This document shows positions 1 through 8,606 of a stretch of DNA of 64,000 nt, piece by piece. The stretch spans positions 1-64,000 of the forward strand of contig JALOCI010000010.1 in the NCBI GenBank assembly GCA_023227835.1. Direction: 5' to 3'. The first letter of the stretch is position 1. Each line of letters begins with the position of its first letter. The position numbers and the translations under genes are program-made. The notes under the pieces are model-generated. The model was not told the origin of the DNA and searched no databases. It was given only the letters and a program-made list of their open reading frames with translations. The stretch is from Bacteroidales bacterium (GTDB lineage: Bacteria > Bacteroidota > Bacteroidia > Bacteroidales > UBA932).

Positions 1-507
1 TTACTCGTAGTTAACGGTAATCTTAAGGTCGGTGGTGTTTGTATATGTTCCTGCAACTGTGTTCGCCGGTATTGCAAGTGTGCCTCCAACAAGAATCACA
101 CTTGAACCTCCTGTTAGTACATTTCCTGTTGCTGATTTGTCATATACAAGACTTAGGTTAAGCTCGTTCGATCCGGATTTAAGCTTTATTGATGCCGGTG
201 CATCCATGCTGTAAGTCTCGCTTGAGGCTCCTACAACTGTGAACTTTGCTGCTGTCGGGGTGACTCCGTCCAGTATTGCAACTCCTCCTGTGCGTGAGAT
301 AGCTCCTGCTGTTGTAAGTACTGCTGTTCCTGCCTCGTTGCTTGATGCTATGTTACCAAAGTTAAGGTCTATGTCCTTGGTGATTGACAGAGGAGTCAGA
401 AGGGTGGCACTTGCATTGGCCGTTGCATTTGTTGCTGTTGACTGTGCAAAGGTTGCTGAACCGAATCCCAAGAGTGCAATTGCTAATGTGATGAATTTTG
501 TTTTCAT
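1..507 (-). CDS. Secreted DUF4402-family protein
   Basis: This 168-residue protein starts with a clear type I signal peptide (MKTKFITLAIALLGFGSATFA, cleavage near residue 21). It is followed by an Ala/Thr/Ser-rich segment and the pattern 'TPLSITKDIDLNFGNI' (residues about 38-53), which is typical of DUF4402 proteins. The rest is rich in Gly, Thr and Val and predicted to be all beta. It has no lipobox and no C-terminal sorting domain. DUF4402 proteins are secreted or surface proteins whose job is largely unknown; a fimbria- or adhesin-like role is only a guess. The stop codon is at the very edge of the window (1-3), so the protein is complete. Its upstream leader is unusually long and repetitive (see 561-645). 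Family call is firm, function unknown. Confidence 0.8.
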   Translation of the reverse strand: MKTKFITLAIALLGFGSATFAQSTATNATANASATLLTPLSITKDIDLNFGNIASSNEAGTAVLTTAGAISRTGGVAILDGVTPTAAKFTVVGASSETYSMDAPASIKLKSGSNELNLSLVYDKSATGNVLTGGSSVILVGGTLAIPANTVAGTYTNTTDLKITVNYE

Positions 508-560
508 GATTTTTAACTTTTTTTTATTTTTTTGTTATTATTCTCTTTGTTTTTTAATTT

Positions 561-645
561 TTCTCTCTCTTCTCTTTTCACTTTTCTCTCTCCACTTTTC
601 TCTTTTCACTTTTCTCTTTTCACTTTTCTCTCTTCTCTCTCTCCG
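561..645 (-). repeat. Purine-rich short tandem repeat in an mRNA leader
   Basis: On the plus strand the tract is pure pyrimidine apart from a few A residues. It repeats a roughly 14-base unit (CTTTTCTCTTTTCA) about four times, with CT-dinucleotide runs at both ends. In the transcript of the DUF4402 gene this becomes GAAAAGTGAAAAGA repeats, starting roughly 55 bases before the start codon. Slippage in such a tract could change leader length; that is inference. Confidence 0.6.
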
Positions 646-773
646 TGACGCTTCATCCGTGTGCCACGCTCTATATTAAGACAGAAAGTGTGCCATCGGC
701 CTGTTAAAAGATATTAACAAAAAGATTAAACCACAAAAACAACCAACATATATTCCTGTATTACAAATACATA

Positions 774-781
774 CAAAACTA
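774..781 (-). promoter_or_regulatory. Candidate -7 box for the DUF4402 gene
   Basis: The minus strand reads TAGTTTTG, matching the Bacteroidota -7 consensus TAnnTTTG. No good -33 TTTG was found at the usual spacing. If used, the leader would be about 260 bases and include the purine-rich repeat. Confidence 0.35.
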
Positions 782-921
782 AAAAGTTTCAAGAAAAATT
801 TATCTGTAAAAAATACGGATATATAACATGTAAATTTTTTTTTACAAAATGTAAAAAAATAATCATGCTAATTATTATAAAACCGTCCGATTAGACGTCT
901 TGAAACATACCCGAAAAGAGA

Positions 922-2574
922 TTACCTTAAAGGGGCCATGGTTAATGTTACGTTGATTTTTTCATCATCCAACGGAGATCCGGAATTCTTTACGGAACTT
1001 CCGGCCAGACTGAGAGTATACGTTCCTAAGGGATTTAAAAGATATCGTTCAAGAGCCTCTACATCCGTTATTTTCATTGGGACTACAAACTGATCTGAAG
1101 AGGATATATTTCTTGAATGGTTAAAGCTTACAGAGACATTTTCCTTGGGTGATATCTCAGCATCAACCGACTCCATATCACCGTACTCATTGCGTTGTTG
1201 CCTTTGTCTCTTGCCTGTTGCCGGGTATTTTGACGAGTTGAAGATTGCACGGGAATTACTTCCCGGCTTAATAGTAAGACAATAGCTTCTTGCAAGCGCT
1301 GGCAGGGAAGAACCATCTGATCCTTGATATGAAAGGGTGGAAATCTCAACAGTAATATCGCAACCGGCAGAGTTGATATTAGATATCTCTTTCTCGTCCA
1401 GACGCAACTTCCCTTCGTGTTTGTTATACAATGAAAACTCGGATGACTTTTGTATTTGATCGGGCTCTGATGTTATTATGTTCACATTATTTCCCGATGC
1501 AATGGAAAAATTACCCGTTTCTGATATAACCTTATTAAAATTTTCCATTTTCTGTTGGAGATATTCTATGCGTTCGGGAATAATCCTTAAATAAACCTGA
1601 GTTGAAAGCATACTTCTTTCTGTGCTTTTTTGTTCCGGGTTATCTCGTGTTCCAGATGTCACGCTTGTATTGCTGTATCTGACAGTCAACAATCCCGAAA
1701 GCTCTTTTACCGGTTTTTTGACCACTATCCGTGGAGACGGGTATAGAAGCAGTTGCTGATATTTTTCTCCCGGGGTCTCATAATTGGATACTCCTTTAAT
1801 CTCATATTCCTGCTCTTCATCGGGAGCGGTATGGACAATGTAAGCAATCCCTTTGTAGTCCGTTTTTATTGTTGTCTGATGCACCTTCCCCTTATAACCG
1901 GAAAGCTCTATCTCCATACCCGTTATCGGTTCTCCATCGGCATCCTTTGCCTCTATCATAAGTTTCCTCACCTCTCCCGGTTTCAGTATGACAGGGTTCT
2001 TTAAATCCATCATTGACATCTCTGGGCATATAGGTTTATATTTCTCAGGGTCTTTCTTTCTCTCTTTCTTCTCATATTCGGTGATAACATCAATCAATGA
2101 CTTTGATCCGCCATCGGTTGAACCAATGTTAAGAGCAGCCACCGATCCTCCGAATTGAGCCTGCTCTGCTCCTTCGAATATAGTCGAACCCTTTGCAATC
2201 AATATTCTTGTCTTTGGAGTTACCAGAAATAATTCTATTCTGAATCTGTTATCCCCGATTGATGTCATCTTGCCCCAAACTATATATTCATTAGGGCTGT
2301 CAGGTCCAAAATAAACTGGTTGCTCCCATGGTTCTGCAAGAATTCTGACAGGTTGTATTCCCACTTTGAAGAATTCGTTTTCCGCTACTGAATTCTGCAG
2401 CAACTGCTCAATATATCCCTTGCTGGCATAATAGAACCTTTTATCCGGATCAGGGAACTGAATCTGTATGTCGTAACAATGTACTATCCGAGTACATTTT
2501 TCTTTTGCTGTCAGAGGAATTATTAAGATGACGAAAAGGAAAACAGATAAAAGCTTTCTCATTGGTAATTTCAT
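922..2574 (-). CDS. Secreted protein of unknown function with an Ig-like segment
   Basis: I do not recognise this 550-residue protein as a named family. It has an N-terminal signal peptide (hydrophobic run about residues 9-22, ending LTAKEK). The first 170 residues include a segment ('YIVWGKMTSIGDNRFRIELF') that looks like the curli-biogenesis/LPS-assembly type of alpha/beta fold seen in many periplasmic proteins, but this is weak. Residues about 195-285 read like a bacterial Ig-like domain ('PGEVRKLMIEAKDADGEPIT'). Residues about 320-365 are polar and the C-terminal part is Ser/Asn-rich beta-type sequence. There is no lipobox, so it is probably periplasmic or released. It stands alone between the DUF4402 gene and tRNA-Cys. 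A near-match to the -7 consensus (minus strand TATCTTTA, 2589-2596) lies just before the start. Confidence 0.6.
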   Translation of the reverse strand: MKLPMRKLLSVFLFVILIIPLTAKEKCTRIVHCYDIQIQFPDPDKRFYYASKGYIEQLLQNSVAENEFFKVGIQPVRILAEPWEQPVYFGPDSPNEYIVWGKMTSIGDNRFRIELFLVTPKTRILIAKGSTIFEGAEQAQFGGSVAALNIGSTDGGSKSLIDVITEYEKKERKKDPEKYKPICPEMSMMDLKNPVILKPGEVRKLMIEAKDADGEPITGMEIELSGYKGKVHQTTIKTDYKGIAYIVHTAPDEEQEYEIKGVSNYETPGEKYQQLLLYPSPRIVVKKPVKELSGLLTVRYSNTSVTSGTRDNPEQKSTERSMLSTQVYLRIIPERIEYLQQKMENFNKVISETGNFSIASGNNVNIITSEPDQIQKSSEFSLYNKHEGKLRLDEKEISNINSAGCDITVEISTLSYQGSDGSSLPALARSYCLTIKPGSNSRAIFNSSKYPATGKRQRQQRNEYGDMESVDAEISPKENVSVSFNHSRNISSSDQFVVPMKITDVEALERYLLNPLGTYTLSLAGSSVKNSGSPLDDEKINVTLTMAPLR

Positions 2575-2656
2575 ATTTATTTGGCCTTTAAAGATATGAA
2601 GAAATATCCTTAGATATGCATATAAAATAAGTAAGTGGAAGACCTGAAAAACAATT

Positions 2657-2688
2657 AAGCCCGTCTGACAATATCAGACGGGCTTTTG
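2657..2688 (-). terminator. Rho-independent terminator after tRNA-Cys
   Basis: A perfect 12-bp stem (2657-2668 with 2674-2685) with loop CAATA closes directly after the 3' end of the tRNA. On the minus strand it is followed by AATTGTTTTTC. The stem could work in both directions, but on the plus strand the T run is only TTTT. Confidence 0.85.
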
Positions 2689-2759
2689 AGGTACCCAGCA
2701 GAATCGAACTGCTGTACACGGTTTTGCAGACCGTTGCCTAACCACTCGGCCAGGGTACC
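2689..2759 (-). tRNA. tRNA-Cys (GCA)
   Basis: The minus strand folds into a full cloverleaf. The acceptor stem is GGTACCC/GGGTACC with T as discriminator. The D arm contains GAGTGGTTAGGC. The anticodon stem ACGGT/ACCGT carries loop CTGCAAA, giving anticodon GCA. The T arm is AGCAG-TTCGATT-CTGCT. CCA is not encoded, as is usual in this phylum. A promoter lies just upstream and a terminator just downstream, so it is a single-gene unit. Confidence 0.95.
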
Positions 2760-2771
2760 CTGTTGGGAGTG

Positions 2772-2803
2772 CAAAGATATTAAAAAATCCTTTCCTTCCA
2801 AAA
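2772..2803 (-). promoter_or_regulatory. Promoter of tRNA-Cys
   Basis: On the minus strand TTTTG (2799-2803) is followed after 19 bases by TATCTTTG (2772-2779). Both boxes and the spacing match the Bacteroidota sigma-ABfr consensus. The transcript would start about 6-8 bases before the mature tRNA. Confidence 0.75.
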
Positions 2804-2821
2804 TTCAGAAGGCATAAAGGA

Positions 2822-3724
2822 TTATGTGCTTTTGCCTGATATTTCTTTTCTGTTTCCAATATATATGCCTCCAATTACTAGGGCTAACCCTGCAATTGTC
2901 AATGGAGTTATAGCTTCCCCCAATATATAGTGAATAAAAATAAGTGACAGGAGTGGTGAAAGGTAGGTAATCTGAGTCAGGACGATTTTGTTCTCTGCAA
3001 GTCTGAGAGCTTTTGTCCAAAGAATGAATGTAAGGCCCATTTCAAAAATCCCCACGTATATACCTGCAAGCAATCCCTTTGTTGAAGGCCACTCCATAGG
3101 ATAGAACACAGAGAGGATTGCAAGGTATATTGTCCCGAAAAGAAAATTATAGAATAACTCCACTACCGGATCAATTTCATTCTTTAACTTAGAAATCCAG
3201 TATGAAGCCCATATAACAGAACTCCCCAGAGCCAGAGAGATTCCTTCTACAGATAGACTCCCTGCCAAATCTGCTTTTCCGTTCAGTGAGAGAGAAACGA
3301 CTCCTGCAAAGCAGATTAATACGCCTGATACTTGACTCAATTTAAGATGTCTTTTATAAAGTACAGACATCATCAGTATAAGCACAACCTGCCAGGAATA
3401 GTTTAGTGGTTGCGCAATTTGAGCCGGAAGGAGAGAATATGCCTTGAACAGCACAAGATAGTAAAGGAATGGTGTAAGCATTGCCTGGAACATGAGAAGC
3501 GGAAGCCTCTTTGCTCCATTATCAGTAACTGTACGTAATGCCATTCCTGCTTTAGCGGTCCTGAATAATTCAAAAGTACATACAATAAGTGCAGTTATTG
3601 AAGAAATGAGCAAAAGCTGAACATAACACATCTCCGCCAGTGCAATCTTAAATGCAGTGGCAACTGTTGCCCAGAATATGGCAACCAACCCTCCCATATA
3701 GAGTGAACGGTTCTGCTGGTTCAT
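2822..3724 (-). CDS. EamA/DMT-family transporter
   Basis: A 300-residue inner-membrane protein with about ten hydrophobic segments arranged as two EamA repeats (about residues 8-140 and 152-290), the usual size of drug/metabolite transporters. The substrate cannot be told from sequence; relatives export amino acids, metabolites or drugs. The start codon overlaps the stop of the M1 aminopeptidase by four bases (ATGA), so the two are translationally coupled. This makes it the last gene of the run that begins at the methionine-sulfoxide reductase. Family call firm, substrate unknown. Confidence 0.85.
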   Translation of the reverse strand: MNQQNRSLYMGGLVAIFWATVATAFKIALAEMCYVQLLLISSITALIVCTFELFRTAKAGMALRTVTDNGAKRLPLLMFQAMLTPFLYYLVLFKAYSLLPAQIAQPLNYSWQVVLILMMSVLYKRHLKLSQVSGVLICFAGVVSLSLNGKADLAGSLSVEGISLALGSSVIWASYWISKLKNEIDPVVELFYNFLFGTIYLAILSVFYPMEWPSTKGLLAGIYVGIFEMGLTFILWTKALRLAENKIVLTQITYLSPLLSLIFIHYILGEAITPLTIAGLALVIGGIYIGNRKEISGKST

Positions 3725-6240
3725 CTCTCTGATTCTGATAGATGGTCTGATTGCTGAAGAATTTTATTCCTAAGCATTGGCGGATATTTTTTATTCCGCT
3801 CCAAAAAAGTAGCAGTCACAGATGCAGCTTCACGTGAATGATGACCCGACAAGAGGGCTTTTAACCAATTAACAGGAAAAAAGATATCTCCGGTTCTCTG
3901 AACCTCTTCCACCATTTCTAATCCCGACATGATGTAATCTATCGATGAGGAGTCCCTTGTGTAATGGTTAAGATATCCCAGAGAGGCAATTGTCCATGGT
4001 TCGACAGAACGGTTTTTTTCCTCTTTAAAAGAGTTAAAGACAGAATCTCTCACCTCTTTTAATCCTGAAACAGAAGGGAAAATATATCGGAATTCCGCTA
4101 GTCTGTCAGTATTTGTCATTCTCTCAAGCTGCACCTTTTTTATTTCATCACATCTGTCAGGAAAGTGCAACGCAAGCAAATATGCCAGATTAATCAACTC
4201 TCTTTCTCCAAGCTTAAGCGGAGTAAAACTTCCGGGATTCCTCCATATAGAATAGAGTCTGTCTAATCCTTTCGAAGAATTTGTAATATTTGACAAAGCT
4301 CTGAAAGCCAAGGAACGATCCTGTACCTTTAAAGATTTCTCCGCAATTTGCATGAGGGTGCTCTCTAGCTTTTCCTGTAATTGAGAATTAACAGATTTAA
4401 CATTATAAATACCAGAACAATATGCATCAGCAAGATAAGACAGCCCCCGGGAAAGAATCAGGGAATTTTCTTCATACGGAAGGTAACCGACAAGAGTACT
4501 ACAGAAGGATTGAGGCTCCAGGTTTCCTCTCTTCATATTCTCGTATAACGTTATCATTAACGAGCATCTTGTTATATCGTCATTAATAACCGAAGAGTCG
4601 GAGCCGTTTTTAGTTCCGGTGTATTCGGAGAATGATTTGAGAATATAACCGGATGATTTCCTGTCAAGGAAAAAGTATCCATACCCTCTCCCATCTGTGT
4701 TTGGTATCGGAATACCGTTCTCCACTTTGTATGCCAAGGGCTGATCCCCTATATCATCTTTTCCAGATTTTGAAAACACCTCTGTAACCACAGTGTCTCC
4801 GGACAAAGAGGCGTGTATTTCAGCCATGCCCGGTTTATTAATCCATGAGTGGCTCCAGCTTTTTAAATCCTTTTCCGTATATTGATCCAGAATTCCGATT
4901 AAATCATCCCATGTTGCATTGCTGTATCCATATCTTTTCAAGTATTCCCGTATCCCTTTTTGAAAATTCTCTTCTCCTGTGAGAGCTACAAGCTTATCCA
5001 TGACAATTGGGGCCTTGTTATATATAATATTACCATATACCAGGCCCGCATTATTGAGGTTGTCAAGCTCCTGTCTTACAGGTGTGGCTCCGGCTGTCCT
5101 GTCTTCAGAATATGCTGCAGGGAAGTATGAATTGAGAAAATTCAAACGATGATTCACTTCAGGAAAGAGCGGTTCAACCATCCTTTTTGCAAACCAGTTG
5201 GCAAAAACCTCTTTTGTCCATACCTCATCAAACCATTTCATAGTGACATAATCCCCGAACCACATATGGGCTGTCTCGTGTGCGATGAGCTCCGCCCTCG
5301 AAAGTCTGTCATTTAAAGTAGGATTCTCGCTCAAAAACATGGTTCTGTCAGAGTAAAGCGTCGCACCCATATGTTCCATCCCTCCATACTGAAAACCCGG
5401 TATTATTACAATGTCATATTTAGTAAAAGGGTATCCGACACCAGTATAATTTTCCAGCCACTCCAGGGATGTGTATATCTGCGAAAATATTTCATCACAT
5501 TGAGATATTTTCCCCGGATCTGACTCTCTGTGATAAATCGTAATCTTCTTTCCGTTCTTTTCTTCTGAAACTTTATTCATCTTACCGGCGACAAAAGAAA
5601 AAAGATATGTCGGAATTGGTTCGGTCTCAGAAAAAAGTATGAACCTTCTTTCAGTCGGTTCAATAGTGTCGTTTTGCAAAACCTTCCCGTTGGCTACAGC
5701 TTCCCACTCCTTAGGAATTTCCAATGAAAGAGAGAAACGTCCCTTGATGTCCGGTTGGTCAAAGCAGGGGAAAAGAGTTCTGGCTCTGTCAGGAACCAGC
5801 AATGTGTACAGAAGATCCTCCCTTCTGTTTAGAGATTGATTGCCGGCATGAAACTGAATTGACAGCCGGTTTTCTCCTCTCAATGAAAATGATGCAGGAA
5901 TTACTATATGCTCGTTCCTGAAAGTGTAACGTGCCTGTTTTCCATTTGCAGAAACAGCGATAAGAGATGTGTCAGATTGTACGAAATCCAGGACTATAGG
6001 TCTCCTCTCCTTCATTTTGAATGAGAGTGACACCATACCCTCAACATTGCAATTTATATCTGACGGTATTTCAAACAGAACGGAGTATTTTACATCCGAA
6101 ATATTTTCAGCCCTTGATTCTGCCAGTTTTTTGCCTACTCCGGGAATCTCCGTTTCAGGAAGGCTGTTAACACACCCGGTAACCAGGGACCAGAGTACTG
6201 CCAAAATAATTACTGCAGGGTAAACATTTCCCCTTTTCAT
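3721..6240 (-). CDS. M1-family metallo-aminopeptidase, lipoprotein
   Basis: This 839-residue protein starts with a lipoprotein signal (hydrophobic run then LVTGC, Cys23), so it is predicted to be lipid-anchored in the envelope. The M1 substrate-binding motif is present as GGMEH (286-290; the usual form is GxMEN, so the last Asn is His here). The zinc motif HETAH is at 321-325, with the third ligand Glu344 in 'TKEVFANW'. It should remove N-terminal residues from peptides outside the cytoplasm. The C-terminal 400 residues fit the helical domain of the family. It lies 2 bases after the methionine-sulfoxide reductase gene and overlaps the EamA transporter, which suggests the peptide products or amino acids may be handled together (inference). 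Confidence 0.88.
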   Translation of the reverse strand: MKRGNVYPAVIILAVLWSLVTGCVNSLPETEIPGVGKKLAESRAENISDVKYSVLFEIPSDINCNVEGMVSLSFKMKERRPIVLDFVQSDTSLIAVSANGKQARYTFRNEHIVIPASFSLRGENRLSIQFHAGNQSLNRREDLLYTLLVPDRARTLFPCFDQPDIKGRFSLSLEIPKEWEAVANGKVLQNDTIEPTERRFILFSETEPIPTYLFSFVAGKMNKVSEEKNGKKITIYHRESDPGKISQCDEIFSQIYTSLEWLENYTGVGYPFTKYDIVIIPGFQYGGMEHMGATLYSDRTMFLSENPTLNDRLSRAELIAHETAHMWFGDYVTMKWFDEVWTKEVFANWFAKRMVEPLFPEVNHRLNFLNSYFPAAYSEDRTAGATPVRQELDNLNNAGLVYGNIIYNKAPIVMDKLVALTGEENFQKGIREYLKRYGYSNATWDDLIGILDQYTEKDLKSWSHSWINKPGMAEIHASLSGDTVVTEVFSKSGKDDIGDQPLAYKVENGIPIPNTDGRGYGYFFLDRKSSGYILKSFSEYTGTKNGSDSSVINDDITRCSLMITLYENMKRGNLEPQSFCSTLVGYLPYEENSLILSRGLSYLADAYCSGIYNVKSVNSQLQEKLESTLMQIAEKSLKVQDRSLAFRALSNITNSSKGLDRLYSIWRNPGSFTPLKLGERELINLAYLLALHFPDRCDEIKKVQLERMTNTDRLAEFRYIFPSVSGLKEVRDSVFNSFKEEKNRSVEPWTIASLGYLNHYTRDSSSIDYIMSGLEMVEEVQRTGDIFFPVNWLKALLSGHHSREAASVTATFLERNKKYPPMLRNKILQQSDHLSESER

Positions 6241-6242
6241 AT

Positions 6243-6737
6243 TTACATTTCTGATTTGATGTTATCTAATATTCTCTCCAGAAACTCTCTGTCAGTATCA
6301 TCGTATGAGCCTATCTCACTGCTGTCTATATCCAGCACTGCAATCACCTTTCCCTCCCGGATAAGAGGAACTACTATCTCTGACCGCGAAAGTGAACTGC
6401 AGGCTATATGACCCGGAAAAAGCTCTACATCCTGGACAATGATTGTTTTCATCTCTTTCCATGAAGTCCCGCAAACTCCTTTACCATAAGCAATTCTTGT
6501 GCAGGCAAGCGGACCTTGAAACGGGCCAAGTACAAGTGTTTCACCTGAAGGAGATGAGTCCGGACGAACTATATAAAATCCGGTCCATAGATTGTCGAAA
6601 GTATGGTGAATCGCAGAAGATATATTTGCCATATTGGCAATAATGTCATTTTCACCCTCTACTAATGATGCAATTTGTGGGAGAAGGGATTGGTATTTTT
6701 CTCTCTTGCTTCCTTTACAAACGTTGAGTGATTCCAT
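6243..6737 (-). CDS. msrC: Free methionine-(R)-sulfoxide reductase (GAF domain)
   Basis: The 164-residue protein is a single GAF domain with the three cysteines of the fRMsr family: Cys79 ('LACTRI'), Cys89 ('KGVCG') and Cys113 ('GHIACSS'). Their spacing matches the known enzyme. The family reduces free L-methionine-(R)-sulfoxide in the cytoplasm, using thioredoxin-type donors. A good -7 box (TATCTTTG, 6766-6773) lies before it, so it probably heads a transcript with the M1 aminopeptidase and EamA transporter. Confidence 0.88.
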   Translation of the reverse strand: MESLNVCKGSKREKYQSLLPQIASLVEGENDIIANMANISSAIHHTFDNLWTGFYIVRPDSSPSGETLVLGPFQGPLACTRIAYGKGVCGTSWKEMKTIIVQDVELFPGHIACSSLSRSEIVVPLIREGKVIAVLDIDSSEIGSYDDTDREFLERILDNIKSEM

Positions 6738-6765
6738 CCTGTTATCAGAATTTATGTGATAATTA

Positions 6766-6773
6766 CAAAGATA
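6766..6773 (-). promoter_or_regulatory. -7 box upstream of msrC
   Basis: The minus strand reads TATCTTTG, a full match to TAnnTTTG, about 28 bases before the start codon. A TTG at 6796-6798 could be the -33 element, but the spacing (22) is slightly long. Confidence 0.5.
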
Positions 6774-6778
6774 TGCAA

Positions 6779-7978
6779 TTACTCCACATAAAGGACAAGC
6801 CCCTTCAGGTATTCACCTTCCGGATGATATATATTGACAGGGTGATCTGCCGGTTGTGTCAGTCTGTGGAGTATTCTGACCCTCCTTCCTGTCTGGGCCG
6901 CAGCAGAAAACACTGCCTCCGCAAATGCAGTCTTGTCAACGGCTTGTGAGCAACTGAATGTAAAGACTATCCCTCCGGGAGAAACTTTATCTATTGCAGC
7001 AGCATTAAGCCTTTGATAAGCTCTCAAGGCGTTTGGTATTGCAGCCCTGTGCTTAGCAAATGCCGGGGGATCCACGATAATGACATCATATTGCCCTTTT
7101 TCGCTCTTTTTTAAATAATCTATTGCATCATCACATACAGAATTGTGAGTTGCATTTTTACTGACTATACCTGACGTTTTATTAAGCTCGATGTTTTTTT
7201 CAAGCATATCCATGGCAGTTCCGGAACTATCGACAGAAGTCACGGATTTGGCCCCGGATGCCAGCGCATACATGGAAAAACCTCCTGTATAACAGAATAG
7301 GTTTAGCAGATTCTTTCCCTTCGAATATTTTCCCACCAGTTCTCGGTTATCTCTCTGATCAAGAAAAAAACCGGTCTTCTGACCACTGCACCAATCTACA
7401 AAAAAACAAACCCCATTCTCTTTTATTGCAGCAGGATGGGTCTCTTGTCCGAAAATATAGCTGTCCGATAGTTGCAATCCTGCTTTGAATGGCGCTGTAG
7501 ATGAGCTTTTATCGTAAACAGCCCTGAGTTTGTTCCCGTACACTACCTTTAGGGCAGCGGTAATCGCTTCCCTGGCAAGGAACATTCCGGCGGAATGAGC
7601 CTGAATTACAGCTGTATCGTTATAAATATCTATAATTAGACCCGGTAGCATATCTCCTTCACCATGTATCAGCCTGTAAGCAGTAGTGGAACCGTTTTCA
7701 GTCAGGCCCAAAACGCGTCTGCAGTTGTAAGCTGCTTCAATTCTCTTTTCCCAGAAATTACCGGAAAGAGAATCTGTCTGGAATTCCAACAGTCTGACAG
7801 CAATCGATCCTATCTGATAATGACCGACACCCAGAGCCTTACCATCTGAAGAGTAAACAGCAGCTAGTGCTCCGTCCACGGCAACCCCTTCGATTTTATG
7901 TATCGCCCCTGAAAAAATCCAAGGGTGAAAACGTTTCACAGACTCTTCTCTCGATCTTTTTAAATAGATTTTTATCAT
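6779..7978 (-). CDS. rlmI: RlmI-type 23S rRNA cytosine-C5 methyltransferase
   Basis: The 399-residue protein has an N-terminal PUA RNA-binding domain (about residues 2-80) and a C-terminal Rossmann methyltransferase domain. SAM-binding motif NLFCYTGGFS is at 226-235, VDPPAF at 302-307 and the catalytic-cysteine motif FSCSQ at 341-345. These mark the RlmI/class I SAM-dependent rRNA (m5C) methyltransferases that modify 23S rRNA near position 1962. Its start overlaps the stop of the preceding exonuclease by four bases, so the pair is coupled. The exact target base is inferred from family, not proven. Confidence 0.85.
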   Translation of the reverse strand: MIKIYLKRSREESVKRFHPWIFSGAIHKIEGVAVDGALAAVYSSDGKALGVGHYQIGSIAVRLLEFQTDSLSGNFWEKRIEAAYNCRRVLGLTENGSTTAYRLIHGEGDMLPGLIIDIYNDTAVIQAHSAGMFLAREAITAALKVVYGNKLRAVYDKSSSTAPFKAGLQLSDSYIFGQETHPAAIKENGVCFFVDWCSGQKTGFFLDQRDNRELVGKYSKGKNLLNLFCYTGGFSMYALASGAKSVTSVDSSGTAMDMLEKNIELNKTSGIVSKNATHNSVCDDAIDYLKKSEKGQYDVIIVDPPAFAKHRAAIPNALRAYQRLNAAAIDKVSPGGIVFTFSCSQAVDKTAFAEAVFSAAAQTGRRVRILHRLTQPADHPVNIYHPEGEYLKGLVLYVE

Positions 7979-8598
7979 AATTCTGTTCCGTTCTCTTGTT
8001 CTGCAACCGCAAGCTTTGGAGTACTTAAAAGTTTAAGATACATTCTCTGGCACACCCAAGCGTCAGTGGCAGCGTACAAAACCTGTGCATGAGAGAGCAT
8101 ATCTGCCTCCCAATTTGAAAGTTGCTGCGATTTAGAGACCTTAATCCCGAGAATTATTGCCGCCATTTTCCGGACACTCTTCTCCTTTATACCCCAGTTG
8201 CTGCCTATTACCTGAAGATCGACAAAGCCTCTGGGGGTGAATTTTGCCAATCGTTGCAATCCGCGAATGTCATCATGTACCGCTGCTCCTATTTTAGCAA
8301 TTCTCTTTGACCCAAGAATCCCACATAGATCTTCAGTTAAACCAAGTTTTATCAGCCTGAATATAAATGCTTGATCTCTTCCCGCCAATTGAAGGAGTGA
8401 CACTCCGTTCCTCTTCACATTTGCCTGAAAAGTTGGTTTTGTTTCCGTATCAAACCCGATAATCCTTTGGGAAGACAGATACGAAATTGCTTTGTCATAT
8501 TCTTCCCCAAGAGTGTCTATAACATGAATATCCCCGTCAAATGATGCCTGGGGAAGGATATCAAGCTCCTCATGAGTTATATTTGAAGAATAAGCCAT
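7975..8598 (-). CDS. DEDDy 3'-5' exonuclease (RNase D/WRN-like)
   Basis: A 207-residue stand-alone exonuclease domain. The DEDDy residues are visible: Asp50 and Glu52 in 'GFDTET', Asp110 in 'VHDD', and Tyr175...Asp179 in 'YAATD'. It lacks the HRDC domains of full RNase D, so it resembles the short WRN-exonuclease-like proteins common in Bacteroidota. It likely degrades RNA or DNA from the 3' end with two metal ions; the natural substrate is unknown. It sits 8 bases after the racemase lipoprotein gene and overlaps rlmI, which hints at an RNA-maturation role. Confidence 0.85.
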   Translation of the reverse strand: MAYSSNITHEELDILPQASFDGDIHVIDTLGEEYDKAISYLSSQRIIGFDTETKPTFQANVKRNGVSLLQLAGRDQAFIFRLIKLGLTEDLCGILGSKRIAKIGAAVHDDIRGLQRLAKFTPRGFVDLQVIGSNWGIKEKSVRKMAAIILGIKVSKSQQLSNWEADMLSHAQVLYAATDAWVCQRMYLKLLSTPKLAVAEQENGTEL

Positions 8599-8606
8599 AT
8601 TCTAAA

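Larger units (their letters stand above)
508..921. other. 414-bp intergenic region, leader of the DUF4402 gene
   Basis: No gene is seen here. Read on the minus strand it would be the 5' leader and promoter region of the DUF4402 gene. It holds a GA-rich repeated tract (561-645), two copies of TGGCACAC (minus strand, around 660-700), and a candidate -7 box at 774-781. The part from about 780 to 900 is very AT-rich and lies downstream of the stop of the next gene. Confidence 0.5.

Noticed and set aside
561..645. CRISPR-like array at the pyrimidine repeats
   Set aside because: The units are about 14 bases with no unique spacers, so this is simple tandem repetition.
2674..2874. Open frame running through tRNA-Cys
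   Set aside because: It overlaps the tRNA, its promoter and its terminator and has no coding character.
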